Of a stretch of DNA of 56,882 nucleotides, positions 1 through 8,743 are shown piece by piece. The notes beneath the pieces are model-generated. The model had not been told where the DNA came from. It made no database searches and saw only the letters and a program-made list of their open reading frames with translations. A program made the translations under genes and the position numbers. Each line of letters opens with the position of its first letter. The first letter of the stretch is position 1. Origin of the DNA: Planctomycetota bacterium (GTDB lineage Bacteria; Planctomycetota; Phycisphaerae; UBA1845). The DNA lies in NCBI GenBank assembly GCA_024275565.1, contig JAJRYY010000207.1, positions 1 to 56,882 on the forward strand. Direction: 5' to 3'.

Positions 1-168
1 GACAAGGTGGACTACTGGAAGAACGCGGATCAGAAGCATCGGTGGCTGGCCACGGCGCTTTTGGACATTGAGCCGCGTTTACGCAAGGTGTGTGGCTGCA
101 AGCAGCTGGTCCGCTTGCGTACCGCACTGCAAACGCATTTGAAAGGCTGCCTCGAACAGGTGGCATAA
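1..168 (+). pseudogene. C-terminal tail of a transposase-like protein (cut by window edge)
   Basis: An open frame enters from the left edge in frame 1 and stops with TAA after 55 codons. The tail contains the pattern W-K-N-A-D-Q-K-x-R-W-L-A-T-A-L-L-D-I-E-P-R-L-R-K-V, followed by a basic Leu-rich segment. This aromatic/basic ending with 'RW.A.ALL..E...RK' reminds me of the end of planctomycete transposases, but I cannot name the IS family from 55 residues. It may be intact outside the window. The bases just after the stop may hold an element end; no clear inverted repeat can be defined without the other end. The identification is an inference from a short stretch. Confidence 0.45.
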
Positions 169-445
169 CCCCATGGAGCCGTTCGCAATTTCAACTAAGA
201 ATGGCATTGACCCATGTAGGGCGTTGGTGGGAGCAACGGTGGTTTGCCTGCTGACAGTATTCTAGTTGGACACAATTCCGCCATGGAATACGATGGGTGG
301 CACCGGGTCGAGACCACAGTACTTGCCGAACCACACTACTTTACAACACGCAAATCCACGCGAGAATGTGCGTATCGGACGGACACACTGTGTGAGTCAT
401 TCAACCTGAACCTACAAGATTACCCTGGACTGCGGAGGTGCAAGC

Positions 446-2119
446 ATGAGCGAATCGCTATTTGAGAAGTATTACGAGACCCTGGACCAGGCGATGAATG
501 CCATCAACAACCGCACCTTCTGGAGTGCATACCCCGAACCACCCAGCGGACGCATCTACGGCGAAACCGCAAAGGACGACGGATTCGCAGCCTACAGCGC
601 TCGACTGAACAGCCCGTTCAACATCGATCAGCCCGGAACCACGGGGCAGGTCGGCGACGAATCCTCCCCCTTCGGAAATGCCCTCGGCGTGACGTACCCC
701 AAAGCAAATCTCGACGAACTGTTTTCAGCCATGAACCGTGCCATGGAATCATGGTCGAGCGCATCCCCCAAAACCCGAACCGGCGTCTGCCTCGAAATCC
801 TCCATCGCCTGAACAAACAGAGTTTCCAGATGGCGAACGCCGTCATGCACACCACCGGACAGGCGTTCATGATGGCCTTCCAGGCAGGCGGACCCCACGC
901 GCAGGACCGGGGTCTCGAAGCTGTCGCATACGCATACGACGCCATGACCCAATGCCCCGACCGCGTCACATGGTCGAAGCAGGTCAGCAAAACCGAGACC
1001 ATCACGCTCGAAAAACGCTTTCGCGTCATGCCCAGAGGCGTGTCAGCCGTCATCGGCTGCTCCACGTTTCCGACCTGGAACGGTTACCCCGGTCTCTTCG
1101 CAAGCCTCGTCACCGGGAACGCCGTCGTTGTAAAACCGCACCCTCTAGCCATCCTCCCGCTTGCGATCACAGTCGAAATCGCCCGAAGCGTACTGACTGA
1201 GGAGGGTTTCGACCCCAACGTCGTCACACTGCTGGCGGATACCGTGTCAGACCCTGTCACCAAAGACCTCGCTACCCACGCAGCCATCAGCATCATCGAC
1301 TACACCGGCAGTTCAAATTTCGCCGAGTGGATCGAGCAAAACGCAAAGCACGCACAGGTGTACACGGAGAAAGCAGGCGTCAATTCCGTCATCCTCGACA
1401 GCATCGACGACATGAAAGCTGTATCCGGAAACCTCGCATTCTCGCTCTGCCTATACTCCGGACAAATGTGTACAACCCCGCAAAATATCTTCATCCCCAA
1501 GGACGGCATCGACGTCGGCGGTGAGCGAAAATCATTCGACGACGTGGCAGGTGCGATTGTCAAGGCAATGGACTGGCTGCTCGGCGATCCGAACCGCGCA
1601 GTAGAAATCCTCGGAGCAATCCAGAACGAGCGCACCGTGGACCGCATCGAGCAGGCAAAATCCGCCGGCGGCGATGTATTACGCGAATCTACCGCCATCA
1701 CCCACCCAGCCTTCCCCGAAGCCCGCGTCCACACACCGCTCATTATGAAAGTCAACGCGTCACAGAAAGATCTCTACACCCACGAGGCGTTCGGCCCCAT
1801 CGTCTACATCATCGCAACCCAGGACACCACAGAGTCCATCGCCCTCGCAGCGGACATAGCAGCCACACAGGGCGCCATCACATGCGCCGCGTACTCCACC
1901 GACGACAAGGTTCTGGAAGCTGTTGAGTCCGCAACATCCCGCGTCGGCGTACCCTTGTCTTGCAACCTCACCGGATCAATATGGGTCAACCAGTCAGCCG
2001 CATTCAGCGATTTCCACGTATCAGGAGCCAATCCATCCGGCAACGCAACCTTGTGCGACGCAGCCTACGTCTCCAACAGGTTCCGGATCGTCCAGTCCCG
2101 AAGGCCCGTAACATCGTAG
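446..2119 (+). CDS. paaN: PaaN-like aldehyde dehydrogenase family protein
   Basis: This 557-residue protein belongs to the aldehyde dehydrogenase superfamily and matches the long PaaN type (phenylacetate degradation) better than ordinary ALDHs of about 480 residues. The cofactor-binding part carries GCSTFPTWNGYPG and the NAVVVKPHP segment. A 'YTGSSNF' turn replaces the usual FTGS, and the catalytic cysteine is Cys342 in SGQMCTTPQN. PaaN-type enzymes act on CoA-linked or ring-opened aromatic aldehydes with NAD(P). No other paa genes are nearby, so the substrate here is open. The start ATG has a GGAGGTG Shine-Dalgarno about six bases upstream. A sugar-type ABC importer follows in the same direction. 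The family is confident; the pathway role is inferred only from family. Confidence 0.82.
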   Translation: MSESLFEKYYETLDQAMNAINNRTFWSAYPEPPSGRIYGETAKDDGFAAYSARLNSPFNIDQPGTTGQVGDESSPFGNALGVTYPKANLDELFSAMNRAMESWSSASPKTRTGVCLEILHRLNKQSFQMANAVMHTTGQAFMMAFQAGGPHAQDRGLEAVAYAYDAMTQCPDRVTWSKQVSKTETITLEKRFRVMPRGVSAVIGCSTFPTWNGYPGLFASLVTGNAVVVKPHPLAILPLAITVEIARSVLTEEGFDPNVVTLLADTVSDPVTKDLATHAAISIIDYTGSSNFAEWIEQNAKHAQVYTEKAGVNSVILDSIDDMKAVSGNLAFSLCLYSGQMCTTPQNIFIPKDGIDVGGERKSFDDVAGAIVKAMDWLLGDPNRAVEILGAIQNERTVDRIEQAKSAGGDVLRESTAITHPAFPEARVHTPLIMKVNASQKDLYTHEAFGPIVYIIATQDTTESIALAADIAATQGAITCAAYSTDDKVLEAVESATSRVGVPLSCNLTGSIWVNQSAAFSDFHVSGANPSGNATLCDAAYVSNRFRIVQSRRPVTS

Positions 2120-2156
2120 GATATGCTTGTCCTGCAGGGTCCGCGTGTTATTGTAG

Positions 2157-2173
2157 GGTCCGCTGTGCGGACC
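2157..2173. repeat. GC-rich palindrome (7-bp stem, 3-base loop)
   Basis: GGTCCGC-TGT-GCGGACC forms a perfect stem-loop in the gap between the PaaN-like gene and the binding protein. A partial copy of its left side (AGGGTCCGC) lies 20 bases upstream. A diverged copy occurs at 11207-11223, which suggests a dispersed REP-like element rather than a terminator; no T-run follows on either strand. Confidence 0.55.
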
Positions 2174-2199
2174 ACAGACCCCCGACCGAGCTTGCTGCA

Positions 2200-3507
2200 A
2201 TGCGAATTGCCATCTCCGCCATCGCAGTTTCAGCCATCCTGTACTGGCTGTTCGCGGACACGCTCGCCCATTACCAGAACCATCCACGAGATGGAAAAAC
2301 CATCCGCTTCACGCATACCGGCAGTGCAGCCGACTACAGACTCTGGTCTGAAATCATCGCTGCCTACGAACATGAGCATCCCGGAAAACATGTGAAACAG
2401 GAATTCGTTCCCGGTTGGTATGGAAGATACGAATCCAAACTCCGCCAGCAGATCGTATCGGGCAGGGCACCCGCCGTCGTACTCATGCAGGCCATGTCCA
2501 TACGAAAATTCGCAGATCACTTCGTGCAGATGCAATCGTCGCAATGGAGCGACACGCAATTCGCCCCCACAAGTCTCGACGCGTTTTCGACCGACACCGC
2601 CAGTACCACTTCACACGCAGGACTGCCCATTTCCGGAGGCCCACTTCTCATCTACTGGAATCCACAATGCGTCGAACGAGCGGAAAGCTTCCGCGCCCAT
2701 CCCATCGCCACACCCCATACCGACTGGACCATGGACGAATTCCGAACCTTCGCTCGCAACCTGACCTGTGACTTTGACAATGACGGCCATATCGACCAGT
2801 TCGGATTCTGGCGACCAAGATGGGTCTATTATCTCCCCTTTCTCTGGTCCTTCGGTGCAGAAGTCACAAATGCCGAGAGAAACTGGGCTCTCACAGGACA
2901 CCAGGCTGAAAACGCCCTCGATTTCTACCGCGACCTGACCCGCGACCACCGTGTCTGCCCACGCCCCGAGGAAACACCCCAACTCATCCAGGACGTCGGT
3001 TTTCTCACCGGACGCGTCGGCATGTGCATCAACGGACCATGGTTCATCCCATTCCTCGACGCTACGAGTCTTCAAGATACCTACCGAATCGCGCACATCC
3101 CCACACAGGCAAATCAGGCGACCAGAGTCACATGGGACGGACTTTGCATCTGGCGGGGTACGTCCGATAACGAGCAAACGACCGCGAACCAGTTCATCAC
3201 ATTCTGCCTCACAGATCAAATCCAGGGCATGATCGCAAAAACCGGAAGAGCAATACCCGCCGTCAAAACAGCATGGCCGGCGTTCGACAACAACGGACAG
3301 GACGAGCGAAGACACACATTCATACAAGCCTTCGAATACGCCAGATTACAAGGACCAGCATCCGCCTTGCACCCCATAGATCGCACAATCAACCGCCACC
3401 TTCGCCGATTCATCTCAGACGACTCGGAAATGACAACCCGCGATTTCCTCGATACCCTTCAAAAAGACAGCGTCATAGCGACCACGTTCAAAAGTGCCAT
3501 CGAGTGA
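2200..3507 (+). CDS. ABC transporter substrate-binding protein, family 1 (sugar type)
   Basis: This 435-residue protein is an extracellular solute-binding protein of the carbohydrate-uptake type. It opens with MRIAISAIAVSAILYWLFA, an uncleaved anchor or signal sequence. Family features follow: a WSEIIAAYEHEHPGKHV segment near the start, a SGRAPAVVLMQAMS segment, 'FDNDGHIDQFGFW', and the late 'GRVGMCINGPWF' stretch common to this family. The open frame extends 240 bases further upstream but overlaps the PaaN-like gene there, so the ATG just before the hydrophobic segment is preferred. Two permease genes follow directly. No ATPase gene is present, so the importer would need a shared ATPase encoded elsewhere, as known for other CUT1 systems. 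The transported sugar cannot be told. Confidence 0.85.
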   Translation: MRIAISAIAVSAILYWLFADTLAHYQNHPRDGKTIRFTHTGSAADYRLWSEIIAAYEHEHPGKHVKQEFVPGWYGRYESKLRQQIVSGRAPAVVLMQAMSIRKFADHFVQMQSSQWSDTQFAPTSLDAFSTDTASTTSHAGLPISGGPLLIYWNPQCVERAESFRAHPIATPHTDWTMDEFRTFARNLTCDFDNDGHIDQFGFWRPRWVYYLPFLWSFGAEVTNAERNWALTGHQAENALDFYRDLTRDHRVCPRPEETPQLIQDVGFLTGRVGMCINGPWFIPFLDATSLQDTYRIAHIPTQANQATRVTWDGLCIWRGTSDNEQTTANQFITFCLTDQIQGMIAKTGRAIPAVKTAWPAFDNNGQDERRHTFIQAFEYARLQGPASALHPIDRTINRHLRRFISDDSEMTTRDFLDTLQKDSVIATTFKSAIE

Positions 3508-3511
3508 CACG

Positions 3512-4492
3512 ATGTTTCGAGGAAGTACAACGGTAGCAAATGCAGGGTCACGGAACAGCGGTTTCTGGTTCGCTCTACCATGGCTCACAGGTCTCTGCCT
3601 CCTCCAGATCCTCCCCATGCTCGCATCCCTCGCCCTCTCATTCCTGCACTGGGACGGCGTGTCCGCAATGTCAGAAGCAAAGTGGACAGGATTTGCGCAT
3701 TATGAGCGCCTGGGTGGGCTGAATGGTCAGGCAGATGATGCGCGATTCACGACGGCTGTCATCAACACGCTCTATTTTGCGCTGATCGCAGTGCCAGCTG
3801 GCATGGTCGCAGGATTCGCTGGCGCACTGCTCTTGAATGTGAAAATGCGTGGAGCAGGTTTTTATCGGACCATCTTCTTCCTCCCAAATCTCCTCCGCGG
3901 CGTGTCGACGATCCTGCTCTGGAGCTGGTTATTCAATCCACAATTCGGTGCTGTCAATCGTGGCCTGCGATGGGTCTATGGCATGCTCGACCCGGTTGTA
4001 TCCGTGGTGTCAGAGGGTGGCACTGCCACATGGGAAGTCCCGAACTGGTTGTATTCCCCGGAATCCTGTAAGCCGGCGCTGATTATGATGCATGTCTGGA
4101 TGAGCGGTGGTGTGACACTTGTATTTCTGGCTGCGTTACAGCGCGTACCGAAGTCTCAACTGGAGGCAGCCAGCATCGATGGCGCGGGGTGGTGGCGGCG
4201 ATTTTTGCATGTGACAATTCCCCACATCTCGCCAGCCATTTTGTTTAATCTTGTCGTCGGACTCATTTTCGCAATGCAGGCGTTTGATATGGCCTATTTG
4301 CTCTACAACCGGTCGCAGGAGGATGGACTGCTCTTCGTCATGCTGCATCTATACCGCACAGCCTTCGAATATCCCTACGCATTCGGATACGCCTCAGCCA
4401 TGGCGTGGGTCTGGTGCGTGGTGATTGGCTTGATCGTGGCCCCCGTGTTGATGATCGGACGGCGACTCGTATACGAAGAGGTGCGCAAATGA
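3512..4492 (+). CDS. ABC transporter permease, MalF/UgpA type
   Basis: This is a roughly 326-residue inner-membrane permease of the binding-protein-dependent family. Six hydrophobic segments are visible, starting with FWFALPWLTGLCLLQILPML. The cytoplasmic EAA loop that docks on the ATPase reads EAASIDGAGWWRRFLHVTIP. The size and the N-terminal region point to the MalF/UgpA half of a sugar importer. The ATG lies five bases after the stop of the binding-protein gene; a GTG at 3494 that overlaps that gene is the alternative start. Its stop overlaps the next permease by four bases (ATGA), so translational coupling is likely. Confidence 0.88.
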   Translation: MFRGSTTVANAGSRNSGFWFALPWLTGLCLLQILPMLASLALSFLHWDGVSAMSEAKWTGFAHYERLGGLNGQADDARFTTAVINTLYFALIAVPAGMVAGFAGALLLNVKMRGAGFYRTIFFLPNLLRGVSTILLWSWLFNPQFGAVNRGLRWVYGMLDPVVSVVSEGGTATWEVPNWLYSPESCKPALIMMHVWMSGGVTLVFLAALQRVPKSQLEAASIDGAGWWRRFLHVTIPHISPAILFNLVVGLIFAMQAFDMAYLLYNRSQEDGLLFVMLHLYRTAFEYPYAFGYASAMAWVWCVVIGLIVAPVLMIGRRLVYEEVRK

Positions 4493-5346
4493 ATAGGCGC
4501 ATCACCATGGGGCGAATCACCTTGGGGCGCACGATCCTCTATGCAGTGCTACTTGCATTGTGTCTGCTGCAGGTGGGGCCATTCATCTGGGCAATCCAGA
4601 CGTCTCTGTCGCCATTGGAGGATGCGTTTACGGTAGAACAAAGTGGTCATGCAGAGCAATTGGTTTCTGATGCAGGATTGACTGGTCAATATTACGCCGA
4701 TGTGTTCAAAACGCTCCCATTTGGCCGATATCTATTGAATTCACTCATCATATCCTTATCTGGAACGATTGGAGCAGTGCTCACGTCTGCCATGGCGGGG
4801 TATGCATTGGCGCGACTACCGATTCGATTCAAGGGGGTCTGGTTTGGATTACTCATAGCCTCAATGATGATGCCCACGCAGATATTGCTGCTGTCGCATT
4901 TCCTGATGTTTGAGTCCCTGGGGTGGTTTGGCACCTACAAGCCGCTCATTGTACCCGCCTGGCTGGGCGGCGGTGCGTTCAATGTGTTTCTATTCCGGCA
5001 GGCATTTCGCAGTATCTCGAGGGAGGTCGAGGAGGCTGCCCTGACGGACGGTGCGACACGGTGGCAGTTCTTTACGCGGATCCTGCTGCCAATGTCACGA
5101 CCCACGGTTGTGGTGGTCGCCATCCTGAGTTTTGTATTCCACTGGCAGTCGTTTTTATACCCCTTGATTTATCTGTCAGATTTTGAAACCTTCCCGGTAT
5201 CGGTGGGCCTGCGGATGTATCAGACCCTCGCAGGAACGTGGGTCAATGAACTCATGGCTGCCAGCGTGATCGCGATGATCCCGGTAGTATTGGTATTCGC
5301 AATAGGACAGCGGTGGATCGTGGGTGTCGAACGCAGATCGGCGTGA
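4489..5346 (+). CDS. ABC transporter permease, MalG/UgpE type
   Basis: This 285-residue protein is the second permease of the sugar-type importer. The N-terminal TM segment (ILYAVLLALCLLQVGPFIWA) is followed by a periplasmic loop and five more membrane segments. The EAA loop reads EAALTDGATRWQFFTRILLP. The start codon overlaps the previous stop as ATGA. An upstream start at 4405 would overlap 80 bases of the preceding gene and adds a non-membrane tail, so it is rejected. The operon seems to end here, since the next gene lies 90 bases away and is unrelated. With no ATPase gene nearby, the complex must borrow one. Confidence 0.88.
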   Translation: MNRRITMGRITLGRTILYAVLLALCLLQVGPFIWAIQTSLSPLEDAFTVEQSGHAEQLVSDAGLTGQYYADVFKTLPFGRYLLNSLIISLSGTIGAVLTSAMAGYALARLPIRFKGVWFGLLIASMMMPTQILLLSHFLMFESLGWFGTYKPLIVPAWLGGGAFNVFLFRQAFRSISREVEEAALTDGATRWQFFTRILLPMSRPTVVVVAILSFVFHWQSFLYPLIYLSDFETFPVSVGLRMYQTLAGTWVNELMAASVIAMIPVVLVFAIGQRWIVGVERRSA

Positions 5347-5436
5347 GATCGCGCAATAGTTCGCACAGTGGACACGCCATGACAGAACGGTCTCAATATA
5401 AGATGACCAAACAGATAATACTCTATGGAAGCGAAA

Positions 5437-5904
5437 ATGATGAACAATGGAATGACGCTCATTACGATCGGTCGCGACGGTGTACCATGCGGACATGGGG
5501 GGCGTCTGCCTGACATCGCAACTCAGGTTTGCACTGCTACCGCAAAATTGTACGATTCTGTCGGATTCGACGAGCCATGGGTCTGCTACCTTGCGGTCTC
5601 CGAGTCCGTGCTGGTTGGCACATGCGGTTTCAAGTCACCACCAATCGATGGCCGCGCAGAGATCGCATATTTCACCTTTCCGGAATTCGAAGGCAACGGG
5701 ATCGCAACGCTCATGGCCACAAAACTAATCACCCTCGCCAGAGAGCATCAACCATCCATCCAGATCACAGCCCAGACGCTGCCCGATCGAAACGCATCCC
5801 ACCGCATTCTTGAGAAACTGGGTTTCCACCATACCGACACAATCGAGCATATCGAAGATGGTACGATCTGGGAGTGGCATCTGCCTGAGACACAGGAAAC
5901 CTGA
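5437..5904 (+). CDS. GNAT family N-acetyltransferase
   Basis: This roughly 155-residue protein has the GNAT fold. A beta-strand region (WVCYLAVSESVLVGTCGFKSPP) is followed by AEIAYFTFPEFEGNGIATLMA, which contains the acetyl-CoA pyrophosphate loop (E-G-N-G-I-A in place of R/QxxGxG/A). A late segment (NASHRILEKLGFHHTD) is typical of RimJ/RimL-like ribosomal-protein acetyltransferases. The acceptor is unknown. Several ATGs are possible; the one at 5437 has GGAAG five bases upstream. An ATG at 5425 and one at 5452 remain possible. It stands alone between the sugar permease gene and the transhydrogenase gene. Its stop codon lies inside the first unit of a 17-bp tandem array. Confidence 0.75.
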   Translation: MMNNGMTLITIGRDGVPCGHGGRLPDIATQVCTATAKLYDSVGFDEPWVCYLAVSESVLVGTCGFKSPPIDGRAEIAYFTFPEFEGNGIATLMATKLITLAREHQPSIQITAQTLPDRNASHRILEKLGFHHTDTIEHIEDGTIWEWHLPETQET

Positions 5905-5951
5905 CAGTAACGCGAACCTCACAGTAACGTGAATCTGACAGTGACCTGAAG
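5901..5951. repeat. 17-bp tandem array, three units
   Basis: Three consecutive imperfect 17-mers are seen: CTGACAGTAACGCGAAC, CTCACAGTAACGTGAAT and CTGACAGTGACCTGAAG. The first unit contains the TGA stop of the GNAT gene. The rest of the 290-base gap up to the transhydrogenase gene shows no gene and no clear promoter. Confidence 0.75.
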
Positions 5952-6195
5952 CGGTCAAGCGCAACAACATGCCTCTTTCGCCTCATGGCGGGGCAGTCAT
6001 TTCTCGCAAGAACCCGTTATAGGACATTGGATAGCTATTGATACATTTACGCAGTGATACAGATTCACTCGGGACGAGGTTATACCGATAACACCCGGGA
6101 TTCCCACGTTGGCTGGGATGATAGGCTGTGGATGAGTCCCTGTGTCTGGTACACACGGATAGCGTCGATGATTGTGATATTGAGGCGAGATAACC

Positions 6196-7767
6196 ATGCA
6201 TTATTCGTACGATCTTGCAGTAATTGGTACAGGTCCGGCGGGGCAGAAAGCTGCGATCAATGCTGCAAAAATGGGCAAAAAAGTCGTTGCGATCGAGCAT
6301 GACGCGGGCGTCGGAGGGGTGTGTCTGCATTCCGGCACCATTCCATCGAAGGCGTTCCGCGAGGCTGTCCTCCACCTGACGGGTTATCGCATGCGGGGGA
6401 TATACGGAGCGAGTTATCTGGTCAAAAAGAACATCACGATGGCTGACCTGCTCTTCCGCTGTGACCATGTGGTGCGTCACGAGGTTGACGTCATTACGAA
6501 TCAGATGCAGCGTAACGGGATCGAGACCCGCTTTGGGCATGCCAGCTTCGACGATTCCCATACGATCCGTATCGGAAATCCACTGGGCAGCGAATCGCTG
6601 ACGGCTGAGAACATCGTGGTCGCCACCGGTACCATTCCTGCGCGTCCTGCCTCGATCCCATTCGAGCATGGCAAGGTTGTCGATTCGGATGCGATCCTCT
6701 GCCTGACCGAAATCCCGGAATCGATGATCGTGGTAGGCGGCGGTGTGATCGGCGTGGAATATGCGTGCATGTTCGCGGTTCTGGGTTCGCGTGTCACCCT
6801 GATCGAGCAGCGCCCTCGACTGCTGGAATTCGTGGATTCAGAAATCGTCGAAGCACTGCAATATCACCTGAGAAACATGCGTGTGCGGTTGTTGCTTGGT
6901 GAGGGCGTGGAGAGTGTCGAATCGGCTGAGGAGAGCGTGACAGCTATTCTGGAAAGCGGCAAACGCGTCCAGGGGCGGACACTCCTGTTCTCAGTGGGGC
7001 GGCAGGGGAATACGGCTGAGCTGAATCTTGAAGCGGCAGGATTATCTGCGGATCAGCGCGGGCGTCTCAAAGTGGATGAGCATTTGCGAACCGAGGTTCC
7101 GAATATATACGCCGCGGGCGATGTCATCGGGTTTCCTGCATTGGCATCGACCAGTGCAGAGCAAGGCCGGCTGGCGTCGTCGAATGCTTTCGGGATGTCG
7201 CTCAAAATGAAACGGCGACTCATGCCGTTCGGCATCTACACAGTACCCGAAATTTCAATGGTGGGTCCGAACGAGGCAGAACTGACGAACGATGAGGTTC
7301 CGTATGAAGTCGGGATCGCCCGCTATCGTGAGATCGCACGAGGTCAGCTGATGGGCGATGAAATGGGGATGCTGAAGTTGATCTTCCATCAGGACACGCG
7401 AAAACTGCTCTCTGTGCATGTTCTCGGTGATGGTGCGACCGAGCTGGTGCATATCGGTCAGACGATCATCGGAATGGACGGGACGATCGATTATTTTGTG
7501 AACACCGTCTTCAATTATCCAACGCTCGCGGAGTGTTACAAGGTCGCAGCATTGGATGGTATCAGTCGCATGCACGCTGCCACATACTCAGTCGATGCAC
7601 ATATGGAGGAGGATGTAGATCCGATCCCATCTGAAAAAGCAGTCGCAGCCGAGCTGGGTGCGAAACGAACCGAGGAACTGGCAACCGATAGCAACGCAGG
7701 CTCGAGCGAAGGGGTTAAACCAGCCGCCAGCGCCGCGCAAGAAGCAACGACGCTCATAGCACAGTAG
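6196..7767 (+). CDS. sthA: Soluble pyridine nucleotide transhydrogenase (Si-specific)
   Basis: This FAD enzyme moves hydride between NADPH and NAD+ in the cytoplasm. The FAD site GTGPAG spans residues 11-16. The disulfide motif of related dihydrolipoamide dehydrogenases is changed to GGVCLHSGTIPSK: Cys43 is kept but the second cysteine is Thr48. This is the hallmark of SthA and rules out lipoamide dehydrogenase. The second nucleotide site GGGVIGVEYA and the C-terminal dimer domain follow. At 523 residues it is about 55 longer than usual; the extra C-terminal tail is rich in Ala, Glu and Ser and looks disordered. The ATG is preceded by a GAGGCGAGA purine stretch. It appears to be a single-gene unit convergent with the next gene. 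Confidence 0.9.
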   Translation: MHYSYDLAVIGTGPAGQKAAINAAKMGKKVVAIEHDAGVGGVCLHSGTIPSKAFREAVLHLTGYRMRGIYGASYLVKKNITMADLLFRCDHVVRHEVDVITNQMQRNGIETRFGHASFDDSHTIRIGNPLGSESLTAENIVVATGTIPARPASIPFEHGKVVDSDAILCLTEIPESMIVVGGGVIGVEYACMFAVLGSRVTLIEQRPRLLEFVDSEIVEALQYHLRNMRVRLLLGEGVESVESAEESVTAILESGKRVQGRTLLFSVGRQGNTAELNLEAAGLSADQRGRLKVDEHLRTEVPNIYAAGDVIGFPALASTSAEQGRLASSNAFGMSLKMKRRLMPFGIYTVPEISMVGPNEAELTNDEVPYEVGIARYREIARGQLMGDEMGMLKLIFHQDTRKLLSVHVLGDGATELVHIGQTIIGMDGTIDYFVNTVFNYPTLAECYKVAALDGISRMHAATYSVDAHMEEDVDPIPSEKAVAAELGAKRTEELATDSNAGSSEGVKPAASAAQEATTLIAQ

Positions 7768-7787
7768 CGACACGACGGAATACGACA

Positions 7788-8687
7788 TCACTCACCATAG
7801 TCATAATCATAGCTGTCAGTCTCGCTTTCGATAAAGCAGCACAGCAGGGCAATTCCCAGAGGAATCAAGACACACAGCGACGCGACAACCGTCCGCACAA
7901 GAACACTCCGATGACGAATCGGTTTCAGATGAATCAGCCACAGCAGGGGATAAGCGGCAATGAGCGACACGCCGGCCGATAGTGGCATGTTCGCATGAAG
8001 ATACCCCCGCATCCAGAACACCGACGTCATCACGGACACAAATCCGCACGTCAACCACGTCTGAACGGGAAAATTATCGCCAACCCGCGACAACACCACA
8101 GCCAGCACCCCCAGCCCGACGGCTCCTGACAACTGAGCCATCAACGCGCTACTCGACTGAAGCAACACAACACCCGTACCCGCAGACAGCAATCCAAGCG
8201 CAAACAGAATCTCCGACGCATGCTCGAGGCGATGACACCGCTCAACAGACCACCAGGAAGCTGCGGATACAAGGGTCAAACCAGCAGGCCAGAGATAAAC
8301 CGCAGCCCCCTCCCAGTCGTATTCACGCTGAGGTGCAAAGATGCTCCAGACCACAACAAACACGAACCCCACACGCACCGCATGACGTAACCGCCACCGA
8401 TGCAATACGATGACTTCCACAGCACCCAGCAAGGAAAACGCGATCACGAACCAGAACAATTTCTGAGTCGCATCCTGTGTCGGAAGTCGAGGCCAGCCCA
8501 GAATCACAACCTGTGCAACAAGATACGCCATCGGAAGACCGAGCACATCCGCGATACGTCCGGCTGCTAGACCTCCACGCCCCGGAGCATCACCAGACCG
8601 ACCGCCCAGATACCGCGCAGCCCAGAAAATAAGGCCACTGGCAACAAACGGAGCACCAGCAGCCAACAACATCAGCTTAAGAGGCAT
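7788..8687 (-). CDS. Multi-pass membrane protein of unknown function
   Basis: This 299-residue protein is mostly hydrophobic, with about eight to nine likely membrane segments (for example FVASGLIFWAARYLG near the start and TVVASLCVLIPLGIALLCCF near the end). The C-terminus is short and acidic, ending DSYDYDYGE. I recognise no catalytic motif or family signature. The gene converges on sthA with only about 20 bases between the stops, leaving no room for a long terminator. A membrane anchor or transport role is possible but unsupported. On the plus strand this region is C-rich, which matches its minus-strand coding. Confidence 0.7.
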   Translation of the reverse strand: MPLKLMLLAAGAPFVASGLIFWAARYLGGRSGDAPGRGGLAAGRIADVLGLPMAYLVAQVVILGWPRLPTQDATQKLFWFVIAFSLLGAVEVIVLHRWRLRHAVRVGFVFVVVWSIFAPQREYDWEGAAVYLWPAGLTLVSAASWWSVERCHRLEHASEILFALGLLSAGTGVVLLQSSSALMAQLSGAVGLGVLAVVLSRVGDNFPVQTWLTCGFVSVMTSVFWMRGYLHANMPLSAGVSLIAAYPLLWLIHLKPIRHRSVLVRTVVASLCVLIPLGIALLCCFIESETDSYDYDYGE

Positions 8688-8743
8688 CTCAGGATCCTAT
8701 AGGTGCTCCTTTACATTGCCACTTTTTTTAATACGCACCTGCT

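Noticed and set aside
244..465. Open frame of 73 codons before the PaaN-like gene
   Set aside because: No ribosome binding site, no recognisable composition, and it overlaps the start of the PaaN-like gene.
6196..7767. Dihydrolipoamide dehydrogenase
   Set aside because: The redox-active Cys pair is missing its second Cys (Thr48), which fits SthA.
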